Part shown: one piece after another, positions 1 through 7,995 of the stretch
Layout: every line of letters begins with the position of its first letter
Numbering within the stretch: position 1 is the first letter of the stretch
DNA from: Promethearchaeota archaeon
GTDB lineage: Archaea > Asgardarchaeota > Lokiarchaeia > Sigynarchaeales > SOKP01
Direction: 5' to 3'
DNA: 27,391 bases
Assembly: GCA_014730295.1 (NCBI GenBank)
Contig: WJIN01000251.1
Coordinates: forward strand, 1 to 27,391
Position numbers and translations under genes: made by a program
The notes under the pieces: model-generated
Told to the model about the DNA's origin: nothing
The model's input: only the letters and a program-made list of their open reading frames with translations
The model's database searches: none

Positions 1-2
1 CT

Positions 3-467
3 AACCTAAAGGAATTGTATCTCCCAAAAAACCACCTTGAGAGCCTCCCCGAGTCAATCGGCAACCTCCGCAATCTGGAAAAGTTAGAATTGGACCATAA
101 CAGGCTCAAACATATTCCCGATTCTATAGGGAACCTTTGTTCCCTTCGATACCTTGAGTTGAGTTTGAATAACCTTACCGAACTGCCGGAAACTATGGGC
201 AATCTCGATAACGTGAAATATCTAAAGTTAAACAACAATAACCTCATCTCAATCCCGGGTTCCTTGGGAAACATCTCCAAGTTATACGAGCTCAATCTCG
301 AGAATAATCGGCTGAGCACTCTTCCCAACGGGCTAATCGGATTGAAAAGGCTGCCTAAACTCAAAGGGAATTGTTTCACTTCCGTGCCACCCGTGTTGGA
401 GGACTTATATAGGAAAATTCGCGGTAGGGACCCCCAAAACTATTTTAAATCTCTCATCAAGAAATAA
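3..467 (+). CDS. Leucine-rich-repeat protein, 3' part only
   Basis: The reading frame is open at the window edge (in-frame codons from base 3 read N-L-K-E-L-Y-L), so the gene starts outside the window; the TTG at 15 is not a real start. About five to six 23-residue repeats of the L-P-x-x-I-G-N-L-x-x-L-x-x-L-x-L-x-x-N-x-L type are visible, as in the small 'SDS22/Ras-group' LRR proteins. They end in a short basic tail (R-K-I-R-G-R-D-P onward to K-K). Such repeats form a solenoid used for protein-protein binding; the partner is unknown. Base composition is near 50% GC in lines I counted, far above the AT-rich neighbours, with more C/G third positions. This suggests a different history or constraint. 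No signal peptide can be judged because the N-terminus is missing. Confidence 0.9.
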   Translation, partial: NLKELYLPKNHLESLPESIGNLRNLEKLELDHNRLKHIPDSIGNLCSLRYLELSLNNLTELPETMGNLDNVKYLKLNNNNLISIPGSLGNISKLYELNLENNRLSTLPNGLIGLKRLPKLKGNCFTSVPPVLEDLYRKIRGRDPQNYFKSLIKK

Positions 468-667
468 TACTGATTTATTTTAACATCCTTATAAACCAAT
501 TAACTTTAAATCGGCAGATTTTATCGTATTTTTAGATATAATTAATCTATAGTAGTCCAATTTTTTAAAGTCTAAATTGGGTATTCTGTGAATATAATAA
601 ATTTGATATCTCAAATTAAAACAATACTACATAAAATTTGAATTTAACAATTATGAAATATATTTAA

Positions 668-1402
668 TTATAAATTCGCAGAGATTGGTTCCGTTGGAAA
701 TACCACTATTTCTAACAAACTTAACACCATCACGATGACATTAAAGACGATTATGATGACTGTCATCGCATAGAGAATTCGATTTTTCCTATTTGATTTC
801 TTCTTAAATATTTGAGAACTTCCCAGTTTTGCTAAAGCCAAAGGAAACAACCCAACAAAAGTTCCTAATGAAAACAGGAACACAATCATCAGGGCGATAA
901 GAAAACCTTCACTAAAGGTAAATTGCACGCATTGGGTATAAATAATAAGTTCAAAGATACAAGGGGCAAATCCCGCAAGCACACCGAAGATAAATGGGGT
1001 TTTGGGTTTATCCCAGTTCATATGAGGAGGAATTTCATTCTCTGAAATATTATGAGGCATATATTTTCCCTTGAGAATTACTAATAAGAGGATAATTGCG
1101 GCGATGATTGATGAGAGAGCGCCAAAAAAATTTATCGTGCTTGAATCTGGAGAAGGTAATCCGAAAAAGAAAGGCAAGATGGTCACAAATATCAATGCAC
1201 CCGCAATGATCAAATTTGCCGCAATAAGCCCAAATCCATATAGCGCGAGGATGTAAAAGCTTCTTTTGGGTGTTTTTGAAATTCCGAGAGACCAAAAGAG
1301 GAAAATTGCTTTATCCTCACAAGGTAGAATTGTATGTAAAAACCCAAGAATAAATGCCATAAGAAAAACAACTAAATACGGTTCGAAAAAAGATTGAAAC
1401 AT
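668..1402 (-). CDS. Polytopic membrane protein, UreH/DsbD-like (TauE/SafE-NicO superfamily)
   Basis: A 244-residue integral membrane protein with about six hydrophobic segments in two halves. The first half carries G-F-L-H-T-I-L-P-C-E-D-K-A near residue 20, and the second carries G-F-A-P-C-I-F-E near residue 145. The repeated glycine-proline-cysteine pattern resembles the DsbD/CcdA and UreH-like transmembrane families, which move electrons or metal ions across the membrane. A lysine-rich loop (K-K-K-S-N-R-K-N-R) precedes the last helix. The start is an ATG. The gene lies 41 bases downstream of hisA on the same strand and could be co-transcribed, though no functional link is evident. Substrate (sulfite, Ni/Co or thiol electrons) cannot be decided from sequence alone. 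Confidence 0.6.
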   Translation of the reverse strand: MFQSFFEPYLVVFLMAFILGFLHTILPCEDKAIFLFWSLGISKTPKRSFYILALYGFGLIAANLIIAGALIFVTILPFFFGLPSPDSSTINFFGALSSIIAAIILLLVILKGKYMPHNISENEIPPHMNWDKPKTPFIFGVLAGFAPCIFELIIYTQCVQFTFSEGFLIALMIVFLFSLGTFVGLFPLALAKLGSSQIFKKKSNRKNRILYAMTVIIIVFNVIVMVLSLLEIVVFPTEPISANL

Positions 1403-1443
1403 TTTCTATTAAATTACGATTTTGACTTTTTGGATATAATATT

Positions 1444-2178
1444 TTATATGCCTTTATTTTTATATTTAGATTTTTTTAAAATCGAAGGTTCAATTTTTTT
1501 CTCATAGAAAGCTTTTCCTATTACCGCACCATGTACTCCAATATCATATAATTTATCTAAATCCTCCTCGTTTCTTATACCACCCGCCGCTAAGATCGGT
1601 GTGGAAACCGAATTAACCATTTTTTCAATATTTGTAAAATCTGGTCCCGTAAACGCTCCATCAGATTCTATTGCCGAAAATAGTATAAATCCCGCACCAT
1701 ACTCCCCAATTTTCTTACCAAAACTAAAAGGATCTTTATTTGATTGTTGTGTCCACCCATGGGTAGCAACGCGTCCATTTTTATAATCTAAAGCCACAAC
1801 TAAGTGTTCTGAGCCTATTTTGTTGGATAGTATGGTGATGTTTTGGGGGGTCTTAATTGCCATCGTCCCAACAATCACTCGATCTGCACCTAAATCAATT
1901 AGACTCTCTGCATCTTCTATAGTTCGGATACCCCCCCCGACTTGAACATGTATTTGGCTATCCGTTTGCCGAATCATTTTTCTTAAGATCTGTTTATTCG
2001 TATTCGATCCCCAAGCTCCATCCAAATCAATGAAATGTAATCTTTTAGCGCCTATTTTTTTCCAGTAATTTAAGGCATCCAGCGGATCTTCATAATATAT
2101 TGTTTCTGTCCCTTTTTTTCCTTGAAATAACCGCACACATTTCCCATCACTTATATCTATCGCGGGTATTATTTCCAT
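1444..2178 (-). CDS. hisA: Phosphoribosylformimino-5-aminoimidazole carboxamide ribotide isomerase HisA
   Basis: HisA catalyses the Amadori-type isomerisation of ProFAR to PRFAR, the fourth step of histidine biosynthesis, in the cytoplasm. The 244-residue length is typical. The (beta/alpha)8 barrel is evident: start I-I-P-A-I-D-I-S-D-G with the catalytic Asp8, the first phosphate-binding loop V-Q-V-G-G-G-I-R near residues 78-85, the second catalytic Asp131 in A-L-D-Y-K-N-G, and the second phosphate site A-A-G-G-I-R. The V-x-L-F-Q-G-K and the Q-V-G-G-G pattern favour HisA over HisF. The start is ATG. No other his genes are in the window, so this is either a dispersed gene or the tail of a locus whose upstream side is the long AT-rich gap. 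Confidence 0.95.
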   Translation of the reverse strand: MEIIPAIDISDGKCVRLFQGKKGTETIYYEDPLDALNYWKKIGAKRLHFIDLDGAWGSNTNKQILRKMIRQTDSQIHVQVGGGIRTIEDAESLIDLGADRVIVGTMAIKTPQNITILSNKIGSEHLVVALDYKNGRVATHGWTQQSNKDPFSFGKKIGEYGAGFILFSAIESDGAFTGPDFTNIEKMVNSVSTPILAAGGIRNEEDLDKLYDIGVHGAVIGKAFYEKKIEPSILKKSKYKNKGI

Positions 2179-2687
2179 GTTATCGTTTTTCGCTCTCTTG
2201 ACATTTGATTAATATCAATATAAATTCAAAAAAACTCGTTCTTGCGGGTCCAAGACCTAAATTTCTGATTTTATAATGACTTATTGTTTTATTAACTTTT
2301 AAAAAGTTGTCTTATTCAATTTAATTCTTTTAATTTTATTAAAATTTAGGTTTAATAAAAACTAGCGAATTTTTTAATAAGAATTAGAAAGTTCTGGAAA
2401 ATTTTTTCTCAGTTCGCATTATTCTTCTTTATGTTAAATCTTTTTTGTCTTTTCTTTAGCTTCATGTACTTATTATTCTTTAATCTTGACTTACGGTTAA
2501 TAAATTTGTATTTTTTATTCTATTTCTTTTATTCTTTATAATCTTTATTTAAATCCTTTTATGAATTTTTTTTGTAAATGAGATCCAACTAATTTATATC
2601 ATAATAATTTAAATTACTATATTATGAGATTGGGGCGTGTTTTCCAATTATATAAATATCTTGGTTAATAAGTTTTCCATGATAATC

Positions 2688-2711
2688 GAATTTTAAGATT
2701 TATTAAAATTC
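2688..2711. repeat. Perfect 9-bp inverted repeat, 6-base loop
   Basis: Arms GAATTTTAA (2688-2696) and TTAAAATTC (2703-2711) flank GATTTA. It is seen directly. In such AT-rich DNA some palindromes are expected by chance, so function as an operator or hairpin is only a possibility. Confidence 0.45.
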
Positions 2712-2923
2712 AAAATTCAAACTCTCATTAATAACTCTAAGATTTTTGAATAATCATTCGTATAATATACTATATCAAAAATTATTAGAATTTCTCCCCT
2801 ATTTCAAAATTTTTTATGTTTTATTCATAAGTAGAATCTCAAAAAATGTATTGGAACTTAAAATATAAGAATAAGATAAAAATAATAATTTCTTAATTAT
2901 TTAATGAAAATTATTTACAAATC

Positions 2924-2930
2924 GGAGGGG
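2924..2930 (+). promoter_or_regulatory. Ribosome binding site GGAGGGG that decides the start of the thioredoxin-like gene
   Basis: GGAGGGG lies 1 base before the TTG at 2932 but 7 bases before the in-frame TTG at 2938. Normal spacing therefore points to TTG 2938 as the start. Confidence 0.6.
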
Positions 2931-2937
2931 TTTGATT

Positions 2938-3282
2938 TTGGAAACTATTAATCTGAAACAATTTGGCGTTAGCGGACAAGAAAAGGGGAAATTTGTTATT
3001 GTTCTTTGCTCCAAATGGTGTAGATCATGTAAATTACTTGCTAAAAAATTAAATGCTTTTAAGGATGAGTGGCAGATTGGATTTAAAGAAATAGATATCA
3101 GCGAAAATGGCAAATTGGCGGCGAAATTAAATATTACTGCAATTCCCGCCTTAATCTTTTTTGAGGATGGCACTTTATTGAATAAAGATTTAGAAATGTA
3201 TGGAGAATTAGTAATTCGGAATGGTGTGATGATTGGCTCCTTTAACGACCAAATCTTAGGAGAAATTATCAATCGAATATAA
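2938..3282 (+). CDS. Thioredoxin-like protein (WCRSC active site)
   Basis: A 114-residue thioredoxin-fold protein, probably a cytoplasmic thiol-disulfide oxidoreductase. From the TTG start at 2938 the redox motif W-C-R-S-C sits at residues 27-31 (Cys28 and Cys31) after a beta strand F-V-I-V-L. The cis-proline strand I-P-A-L-I-F-F is followed by E-D-G-T, all in the usual thioredoxin order and at usual length. The classical W-C-G-P-C is changed to W-C-R-S-C, which should alter redox potential and partner choice. Another Cys at position 24 precedes the motif. A longer TTG start at 2932 is possible but leaves no room for the ribosome binding site. The next gene (TrmO) begins 16 bases downstream, so the two are likely one transcript. 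The redox partner is unknown. Confidence 0.85.
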   Translation: METINLKQFGVSGQEKGKFVIVLCSKWCRSCKLLAKKLNAFKDEWQIGFKEIDISENGKLAAKLNITAIPALIFFEDGTLLNKDLEMYGELVIRNGVMIGSFNDQILGEIINRI

Positions 3283-3298
3283 ATGAGAAAGTTCTATT

Positions 3299-3790
3299 AT
3301 GCCGACATGTAAAAAATGCAACGAGGAATTTGAGCGTTCTCAAATGGAGGAGATCGATGATGGATTTATTTGCTATTCCTGCCTTTACCAAGATTCCAAA
3401 CCATTTAAGATATATCCAATTGGATATATACAAAATGAATTAGAAAGAGGGCAAGGTTTTGGTGTGAAGGGTAATAAATCCAAACTTTCTCAAATATATC
3501 TATTTCACTCTCAAAAATCATTTCTTCATAATTTAGATGAGGAGAAACATATCTTGGTTGTGTATTATCTGCATAAGCCGAGAAAAATTAGATCTGTTTT
3601 TCATCGAGGATTAGACGGTAAAAAAGTGGGAATATTTGCTTCGAGGACTCCAGATCGTCCTTCTCATATAGGAATTTCGAATGTGAAGCTTGTTAAAATT
3701 GAAGATACCACGTTATATGTAAAAAATTTGGATGCCATCAATGGCACACCGGTATTGGATATAAAATTAGGGGAGAATTCAAGATGGTAA
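3299..3790 (+). CDS. TrmO/TsaA-family tRNA methyltransferase with N-terminal zinc knuckle
   Basis: The C-terminal ~120 residues match the TsaA/YaeB/TrmO beta-barrel family. Visible blocks are P-I-G-Y-I-Q-N, the R-S-V-F-H-R-G-L-D-G-K segment, the hallmark F-A-S-R-T-P-D-R-P-S-H-I-G-I-S, and L-D-A-I-N-G-T-P-V-L-D-I-K. TrmO uses S-adenosylmethionine to N6-methylate t6A37 of certain tRNAs. The first ~40 residues form a C-x2-C...C-x2-C module (C-K-K-C and C-Y-S-C), probably a small zinc-binding domain not found in E. coli TrmO, which instead has a C-terminal extension absent here. Sixteen bases separate it from the thioredoxin-like gene. The family assignment is firm. The tRNA substrate in this organism is inferred, and some archaeal TsaA proteins are uncharacterised. 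Confidence 0.88.
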   Translation: MPTCKKCNEEFERSQMEEIDDGFICYSCLYQDSKPFKIYPIGYIQNELERGQGFGVKGNKSKLSQIYLFHSQKSFLHNLDEEKHILVVYYLHKPRKIRSVFHRGLDGKKVGIFASRTPDRPSHIGISNVKLVKIEDTTLYVKNLDAINGTPVLDIKLGENSRW

Positions 3791-3905
3791 GACATTTCTT
3801 ATAGATTTATGGTTAAAATGTTGTAGTTAGGATTAAAAGATTTATGTCCCATGAAATTGATTCATCAATAGAATGAGAAACTAATAATCTAATATTAACC
3901 TATTT

Positions 3906-3918
3906 TATTATATATAGT
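3906..3918 (+). promoter_or_regulatory. Possible TATA box upstream of the sugar isomerase gene
   Basis: A TTATTATATATAG-like element lies about 55-65 bases before the ATG at 3972. It resembles the archaeal TATA consensus but sits in AT-rich DNA, so the call is weak. Confidence 0.3.
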
Positions 3919-3971
3919 ATTTTTTAATTGCTAAATTCTAATATAGAATAATACAATATCGAAGAGATATT

Positions 3972-5408
3972 ATGTCGTTTATCAAAAAAGAAATCAAAAA
4001 AAATACTTTTGGTGTGATTGTGGGTAATAGAGATGTATTTCCCACGAAACTAGCAAAAGAAGGGCGCGAAGAGATTATTCAAGTGCTTGATGAATTAGAC
4101 TTTGATTACTTAATCCTAACTGAAAATGATACGGAATTTGGAGTAGTAGAGACGTATGAGGATGCTAAAAAATGTGCTAAACTATTTAGAAATAATAAAG
4201 ATAAGATAGACGGGATCTTAGTAGTTCTACCTAATTTTGGCGATGAGAAGGGTGTAGCCGATACGATAAAGTTATCAGGATTGAATGTCCCAGTGCTTGT
4301 GCAAGCCTCTTCAGATGAGATTGGTAAGATGGGGAGAGATCATAGAAGGGACGCATTTTGCGGAAAAATATCAGTATGCGGAGTATTAAACCAATATGGA
4401 ATTCCATATACTCTTACGGAACAGCATACATGCCCGATAAAATCGGAAATATTTAAGAATGAGCTTAGAAAATTTGATAAAATTTGCAAAGTAGTAAAAT
4501 CAGTGAAAAATGCCCGCTTTGGACAAATTGGAACGCGACCAAATGCATTTGACACCGTAAGATATAGTGAGAAATTATTACAATTCTATGGGATAACAAT
4601 AGAACCAATCGATCTTTCGGAGATTTTTGGGAGAATTGGTAAATTGGATCAAAATGATCCTCGAATAAGTGAGAAAATTGAATATATTAAATCCTATACT
4701 TCAACTGACGTATTTCCTGAGGAAGGACTTCTGAAATTGGCAAAGCTTGCTGTAATCGTGGAGGAATGGGTAGAGGAGAAAGAACTTGATGGGTTTGCAT
4801 TTCAATGTTGGCCCTCAATCCAGGATAACTTTGGTGTCGTTCCTTGCGCAGTTATGAGCATCTTTAGTGAAGGCCTAATCCCTGCAGCATGTGAAGTAGA
4901 TATCGCAGGATTAGTGGGTATGTATATATTGGAAGCCGCAACTGAGACTCCTTCTGCCATCCTAGATTGGAACAATAATTATGGTGAGGATCCTAATAAG
5001 ATGGTCTTATTCCATTGTAGTAACCTCCCAAAATCTTTCTTTCAGGATACGAAAATGACTATTCATCCTATTATTTCGGACCAAAAAGGAGGAGAAGTAA
5101 GTTTTGGAGCCATTCAAGGGCGAATCAAATCAAAACCATGTACATTACTAAGAATAGAAACCGATGATCTTTTTGGAGAGATTAAGGGAATTATCGCCGA
5201 AGGACATTACACAGAAGACAAGCTGGATACATTTGGCGGTTTTGGAGTAATAGAAATTCCAGAACTCCAAGATCTCTTGAAAAGGGTTTGTAAAGGCGGT
5301 TTTGCTCATCACGTCGCAGCAAGCTTAACCAAAGCTGGAGGTATTATCTCCGAAGCCTTGACAACATATTTAGGGTGGAATGTTGACTTTCATAATCAAA
5401 ATCTCTAA
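3972..5408 (+). CDS. L-fucose/L-arabinose isomerase-fold protein (COG2407-like)
   Basis: A 478-residue cytoplasmic protein of the FucI/AraA aldose-ketose isomerase fold. The N-terminal half is Rossmann-like (G-I-L-V-V-L-P-N-F-G-D-E-K-G near 81-94, and V-L-V-Q-A-S-S near 108). The C-terminal half carries probable metal ligands: Glu308 in A-A-C-E-V-D-I, Asp332 in I-L-D-W-N-N-N and His348 in L-F-H-C-S-N-L. These correspond in order to the Mn-binding Glu/Asp/His of the family. Length is nearer to the COG2407 group than to bacterial FucI (~590 aa). Likely role: isomerisation of an aldose such as a deoxy- or sulfo-sugar; the substrate cannot be named. It stands alone, with ~180 bases upstream, and its stop codon is one base from the convergent methyltransferase stop. 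Confidence 0.8.
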   Translation: MSFIKKEIKKNTFGVIVGNRDVFPTKLAKEGREEIIQVLDELDFDYLILTENDTEFGVVETYEDAKKCAKLFRNNKDKIDGILVVLPNFGDEKGVADTIKLSGLNVPVLVQASSDEIGKMGRDHRRDAFCGKISVCGVLNQYGIPYTLTEQHTCPIKSEIFKNELRKFDKICKVVKSVKNARFGQIGTRPNAFDTVRYSEKLLQFYGITIEPIDLSEIFGRIGKLDQNDPRISEKIEYIKSYTSTDVFPEEGLLKLAKLAVIVEEWVEEKELDGFAFQCWPSIQDNFGVVPCAVMSIFSEGLIPAACEVDIAGLVGMYILEAATETPSAILDWNNNYGEDPNKMVLFHCSNLPKSFFQDTKMTIHPIISDQKGGEVSFGAIQGRIKSKPCTLLRIETDDLFGEIKGIIAEGHYTEDKLDTFGGFGVIEIPELQDLLKRVCKGGFAHHVAASLTKAGGIISEALTTYLGWNVDFHNQNL

Positions 5409-5409
5409 A

Positions 5410-6504
5410 CTATTTTTTCCTTTTTATTATTAGTTCTTTCTGAAAAAAATCCGAATTCAATATCTCTTGTCTTTCTTCAGATATACTTGTAACAATTTCA
5501 AATGGATAAAGATTATTTACGTTTTTCTTGTGGAGATAGTTCAATAATCGGTTTCTGGTCAAATAAATTGCATATTTAGAATTATCCGTACCAATCCATC
5601 TTCTCTTTAATTTCTCAGCAGCATAAAGCGTAGTACCAGAACCACAATAAAAATCTGCTACTAAATCACCCTCGTTAGTTCCTATTTTTATTATCCTTTC
5701 CAGTAATCTGTGATGTTTCTGAGTAGGATATCCTGTCCATTGTTTAGATGCGGGTTGCATACAAGGAATCCTCCATACATCATCCATTTTCTTATCCTTA
5801 ACGATACGATAAATCAAATTCCCGTTCTCATCTTTTGCATTTTTTAACGTTCCATTTACCATTACCCTTTTCAATTGCTTTATAGGTTTTTTTCTTGGTA
5901 TTCGCAATTCATTAAAAGTATATTCATCAGACTTAGAATAGACAAAAATAATATCATGTGCTCGTGGCAGGTTATATTTTCCCGCAGAATATTTGTTATA
6001 ATAATACCACACAATTGAATTCACAAAATTGTTGATTCCGAATAGCTCATCCAATATAGCTCGAATATAATGGTTTGCGTGCCAGTCAACATGGACAAAG
6101 ATTAATCCCTGTGGAGATAAAAGTTTCTTAAAAACATAAAATTGCTGATAAATTGTATTCAAATATACATCTAAGCCATCTTGCCATTTATCATGGTATG
6201 CTAATGTTTCAAATTCCTTATTACCCTCTAAAATTTGGATTTGATAATTAGTTCCAGAGAAAAAAGGAGGATCTAGATAAAGCAAATCTATTTGTTCTCT
6301 GAACTTTGGTAATAAATAAAGAGCCACTTGGAGGTTATCGCCCCAATAAAGTTTATTTATCCAATCTTTATCATTCGCATTGACTAACAAATCATATTTT
6401 GGTTTTGAATTAAGTTCCATACGTTCAAATGAACGAAGGTTATCCTGAATTTTACTAATACTCTCTTCTAATCGTTCTTTATCGTCCCAATTTAAATCTA
6501 CCAT
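5410..6504 (-). CDS. Beta-class DNA methyltransferase (N6-adenine or N4-cytosine), orphan
   Basis: Transfers a methyl group from SAM to an exocyclic amino group in DNA. The motif order is that of the beta class: catalytic motif IV D-P-P-F at residues 78-81 (L-Y-L-D-P-P-F-F-S-G), a variable target-recognition stretch at ~150-250, then T-G-Y-P-T-Q-K at ~257-263 and the SAM-binding motif I D-F-Y-C-G-S-G-T-T at 284-292. The G-D-N-L segment near residue 56 is also typical. The 364-residue length fits a stand-alone Mod/type II enzyme. No restriction endonuclease or specificity subunit lies in the window, so it looks solitary (regulatory or a remnant of a restriction-modification system). It follows the MgtC-like gene by 26 bases on the same strand. 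The recognition site cannot be read from sequence. Confidence 0.9.
   Translation of the reverse strand: MVDLNWDDKERLEESISKIQDNLRSFERMELNSKPKYDLLVNANDKDWINKLYWGDNLQVALYLLPKFREQIDLLYLDPPFFSGTNYQIQILEGNKEFETLAYHDKWQDGLDVYLNTIYQQFYVFKKLLSPQGLIFVHVDWHANHYIRAILDELFGINNFVNSIVWYYYNKYSAGKYNLPRAHDIIFVYSKSDEYTFNELRIPRKKPIKQLKRVMVNGTLKNAKDENGNLIYRIVKDKKMDDVWRIPCMQPASKQWTGYPTQKHHRLLERIIKIGTNEGDLVADFYCGSGTTLYAAEKLKRRWIGTDNSKYAIYLTRNRLLNYLHKKNVNNLYPFEIVTSISEERQEILNSDFFQKELIIKRKK
5411..5433 (+). terminator. T-rich tract just after the isomerase stop
   Basis: T-rich run on the plus strand directly downstream of the TAA at 5406-5408, inside the last codons of the convergent methyltransferase. Archaeal transcription often ends at such oligo-T tracts, so this is a plausible terminator embedded in the opposing gene. 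Confidence 0.35.
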
Positions 6505-6530
6505 ATCTATTAAAATATTAATAGTCTAAA

Positions 6531-7790
6531 TTATAAAAATGGCAATGAAAATATGTATATCGTAAGAACAGTAGATGAAACAAGCAAAAATATTGTAATA
6601 GATTGATAAAAAATCAAATGAATGGCATATTTTTTCTTGTTCTTCTTTTTATCTAATACTCGGAGAGAATAGAATATCTTGTTTAAAATGGCAGCAGTCA
6701 GCCCAATGGCTAATAATATAAGTGCTTGACCACTGTTTATCAATCCACTTAGATATGCTGTGGTGACAAATAGTGATGATGCTCCTCCTGATAAGAGACC
6801 GATGAGGAAGGAGATAATTGAGTATGCTATGAAATTTTGAAGTAAAAAGTAATCCAATACAAAGGTAACTAAGAGTGCCAGAGCATATGTCCCGGTAAAT
6901 ATCATCGCACTTTTCACAGATAGGGGATTCTCAATTTTTTTAAATTTGAGCTTAGTTTTCTTGTTTTTCAATATGAGAAAAGAGCCGAACAATCCCACTG
7001 TCGCTGTTAATAGAATTGGTAAAAATGCATATTGTAATAAATCTACAGCTCCTAATAATAATATTAAAATCATACGACCTAACATCGTTTGAATAACTAA
7101 CCATATTGAGGCGGATGAAGCTCCAATTTCCGCCAACTGTACCGTAGTGGCTTCACTGTGAGCAAATCCTCCTAAAAGAGAAATATAATATAGATTATGC
7201 TCCGCTGAATACCTCAATAAGAAATAGCTGAAATATTTAATCGCTAATATGGTAATGAAAATAATGATTACAGACCTAAGATTGATATTAACAATTACAA
7301 TATCTTCTGGAATAAGTATTAACAGCAAAACGACTATCGCAATGAATTGCACTGTTCCAGTCCATTCTATCCTTTGCAATTCCTTTATTTTATAAAATTG
7401 TTTTTTGGTGGAGAGTATAATAAGAAAAATTACTGACACTGCTATCGATAAAACAAAATTATAATATGATAAAATCCCGACCACCATCGCTAAAATCATG
7501 GACAATGTTGTGGTATATCCTGGATCTTCCTCGTGGAAAAGACGATACACACTTCCGATTAACAGAAATAGGATCATACCTCCAAAGGTAATGCTCAAAA
7601 TCCATACTCCTATGTCTTCCAAATAATTTTCATAGAGAATAATTAAGGTGGTGGCAATAATAGAATAGAAGATGTGGTCTCGGGCACCATATTGAGCACT
7701 TTGACGAGTTCTTTCAATTCCAACGACAAATCCACAAAAGAAAGAAACGATTATTTTTACGAGTAAATTATAAAATTCAACTTGAGTCAT
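6531..7790 (-). CDS. MgtC/SapB family membrane protein with C-terminal DUF4010
   Basis: A polytopic membrane protein of ~419 residues with around twelve hydrophobic segments. The N-terminal third has the MgtC/SapB signature: F-F-C-G-F-V-V-G-I-E-R-T-R near the start, a G-A-R-D-H motif, and a third segment with G-G-M-I-L-F-L. The remainder resembles DUF4010, including the small-residue motif G-G-F-A-H-S-E-A-T-T followed by G-L-I-N-S-G-Q-A. MgtC proteins are linked to Mg2+ limitation and ATP-synthase control in bacteria; the role of DUF4010 fusions is not established. I chose the ATG at 7790 over the TTG at 7799 because a TATA-like element at 7821-7836 then gives a short leader. It may be co-transcribed with the methyltransferase. 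Confidence 0.82.
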   Translation of the reverse strand: MTQVEFYNLLVKIIVSFFCGFVVGIERTRQSAQYGARDHIFYSIIATTLIILYENYLEDIGVWILSITFGGMILFLLIGSVYRLFHEEDPGYTTTLSMILAMVVGILSYYNFVLSIAVSVIFLIILSTKKQFYKIKELQRIEWTGTVQFIAIVVLLLILIPEDIVIVNINLRSVIIIFITILAIKYFSYFLLRYSAEHNLYYISLLGGFAHSEATTVQLAEIGASSASIWLVIQTMLGRMILILLLGAVDLLQYAFLPILLTATVGLFGSFLILKNKKTKLKFKKIENPLSVKSAMIFTGTYALALLVTFVLDYFLLQNFIAYSIISFLIGLLSGGASSLFVTTAYLSGLINSGQALILLAIGLTAAILNKIFYSLRVLDKKKNKKKYAIHLIFYQSITIFLLVSSTVLTIYIFSLPFL

Positions 7791-7820
7791 AATCCACAAC
7801 TATATATCGTTCTATATTCT

Positions 7821-7836
7821 ATATATTTTATATATT
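7821..7836 (-). promoter_or_regulatory. TATA-like element for the MgtC/DUF4010 gene
   Basis: Read on the minus strand this is AATATATAAAATATAT, centred about 38 bases from the ATG at 7790. That is consistent with an archaeal TATA box and a ~10-base leader. The AT-rich context limits confidence. Confidence 0.4.
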
Positions 7837-7995
7837 TTTCTGTTGTTTTATGAAAATAACGCGCAACTCCTCTTAAATTTATTTATAATCGAAAATTGAT
7901 TTAAATTTAAAAAATTGTTTTTAATAATTACTAGAATTGTATCCACAAGATTAGACTTTATTCGCAATAAATTTATTGTTAATGAAGAGATTTGA

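Larger units (their letters stand above)
2179..2937. other. Long gene-free, extremely AT-rich intergenic region with inverted repeats
   Basis: About 760 bases separate the divergent hisA and thioredoxin-like genes. I find no convincing ORF, tRNA or rRNA. The composition is far more AT-rich than the coding DNA, with many T and A runs. Three inverted repeats stand out: 2294-2308 (7-bp arms AACTTTT/AAAAGTT around one base), about 2332-2346 (AATTTTA/TAAAATT around one base) and 2688-2711 (9-bp arms GAATTTTAA/TTAAAATTC with a 6-base loop). It must hold the promoters of both flanking genes. Anything more (non-coding RNA, replication or nucleoid site) is not supported. Confidence 0.6.

Noticed and set aside
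1444..2178. Histidine operon
   Set aside because: Only hisA is present; the adjacent membrane protein has no link to histidine synthesis.
2220..2260. Short CTTG...CAAG hairpin near the hisA start
   Set aside because: Only four paired bases around a six-base loop; too weak to call a regulator.
2901..3272. 123-codon minus-strand ORF over the thioredoxin-like gene
   Set aside because: Mirror of a gene with clear thioredoxin motifs and a ribosome binding site; the antisense product resembles nothing.
5410..7790. Possible restriction-modification or defence island
   Set aside because: Only a methyltransferase is present; the neighbour is an MgtC/DUF4010 membrane protein and no nuclease, helicase or toxin-like gene is visible.
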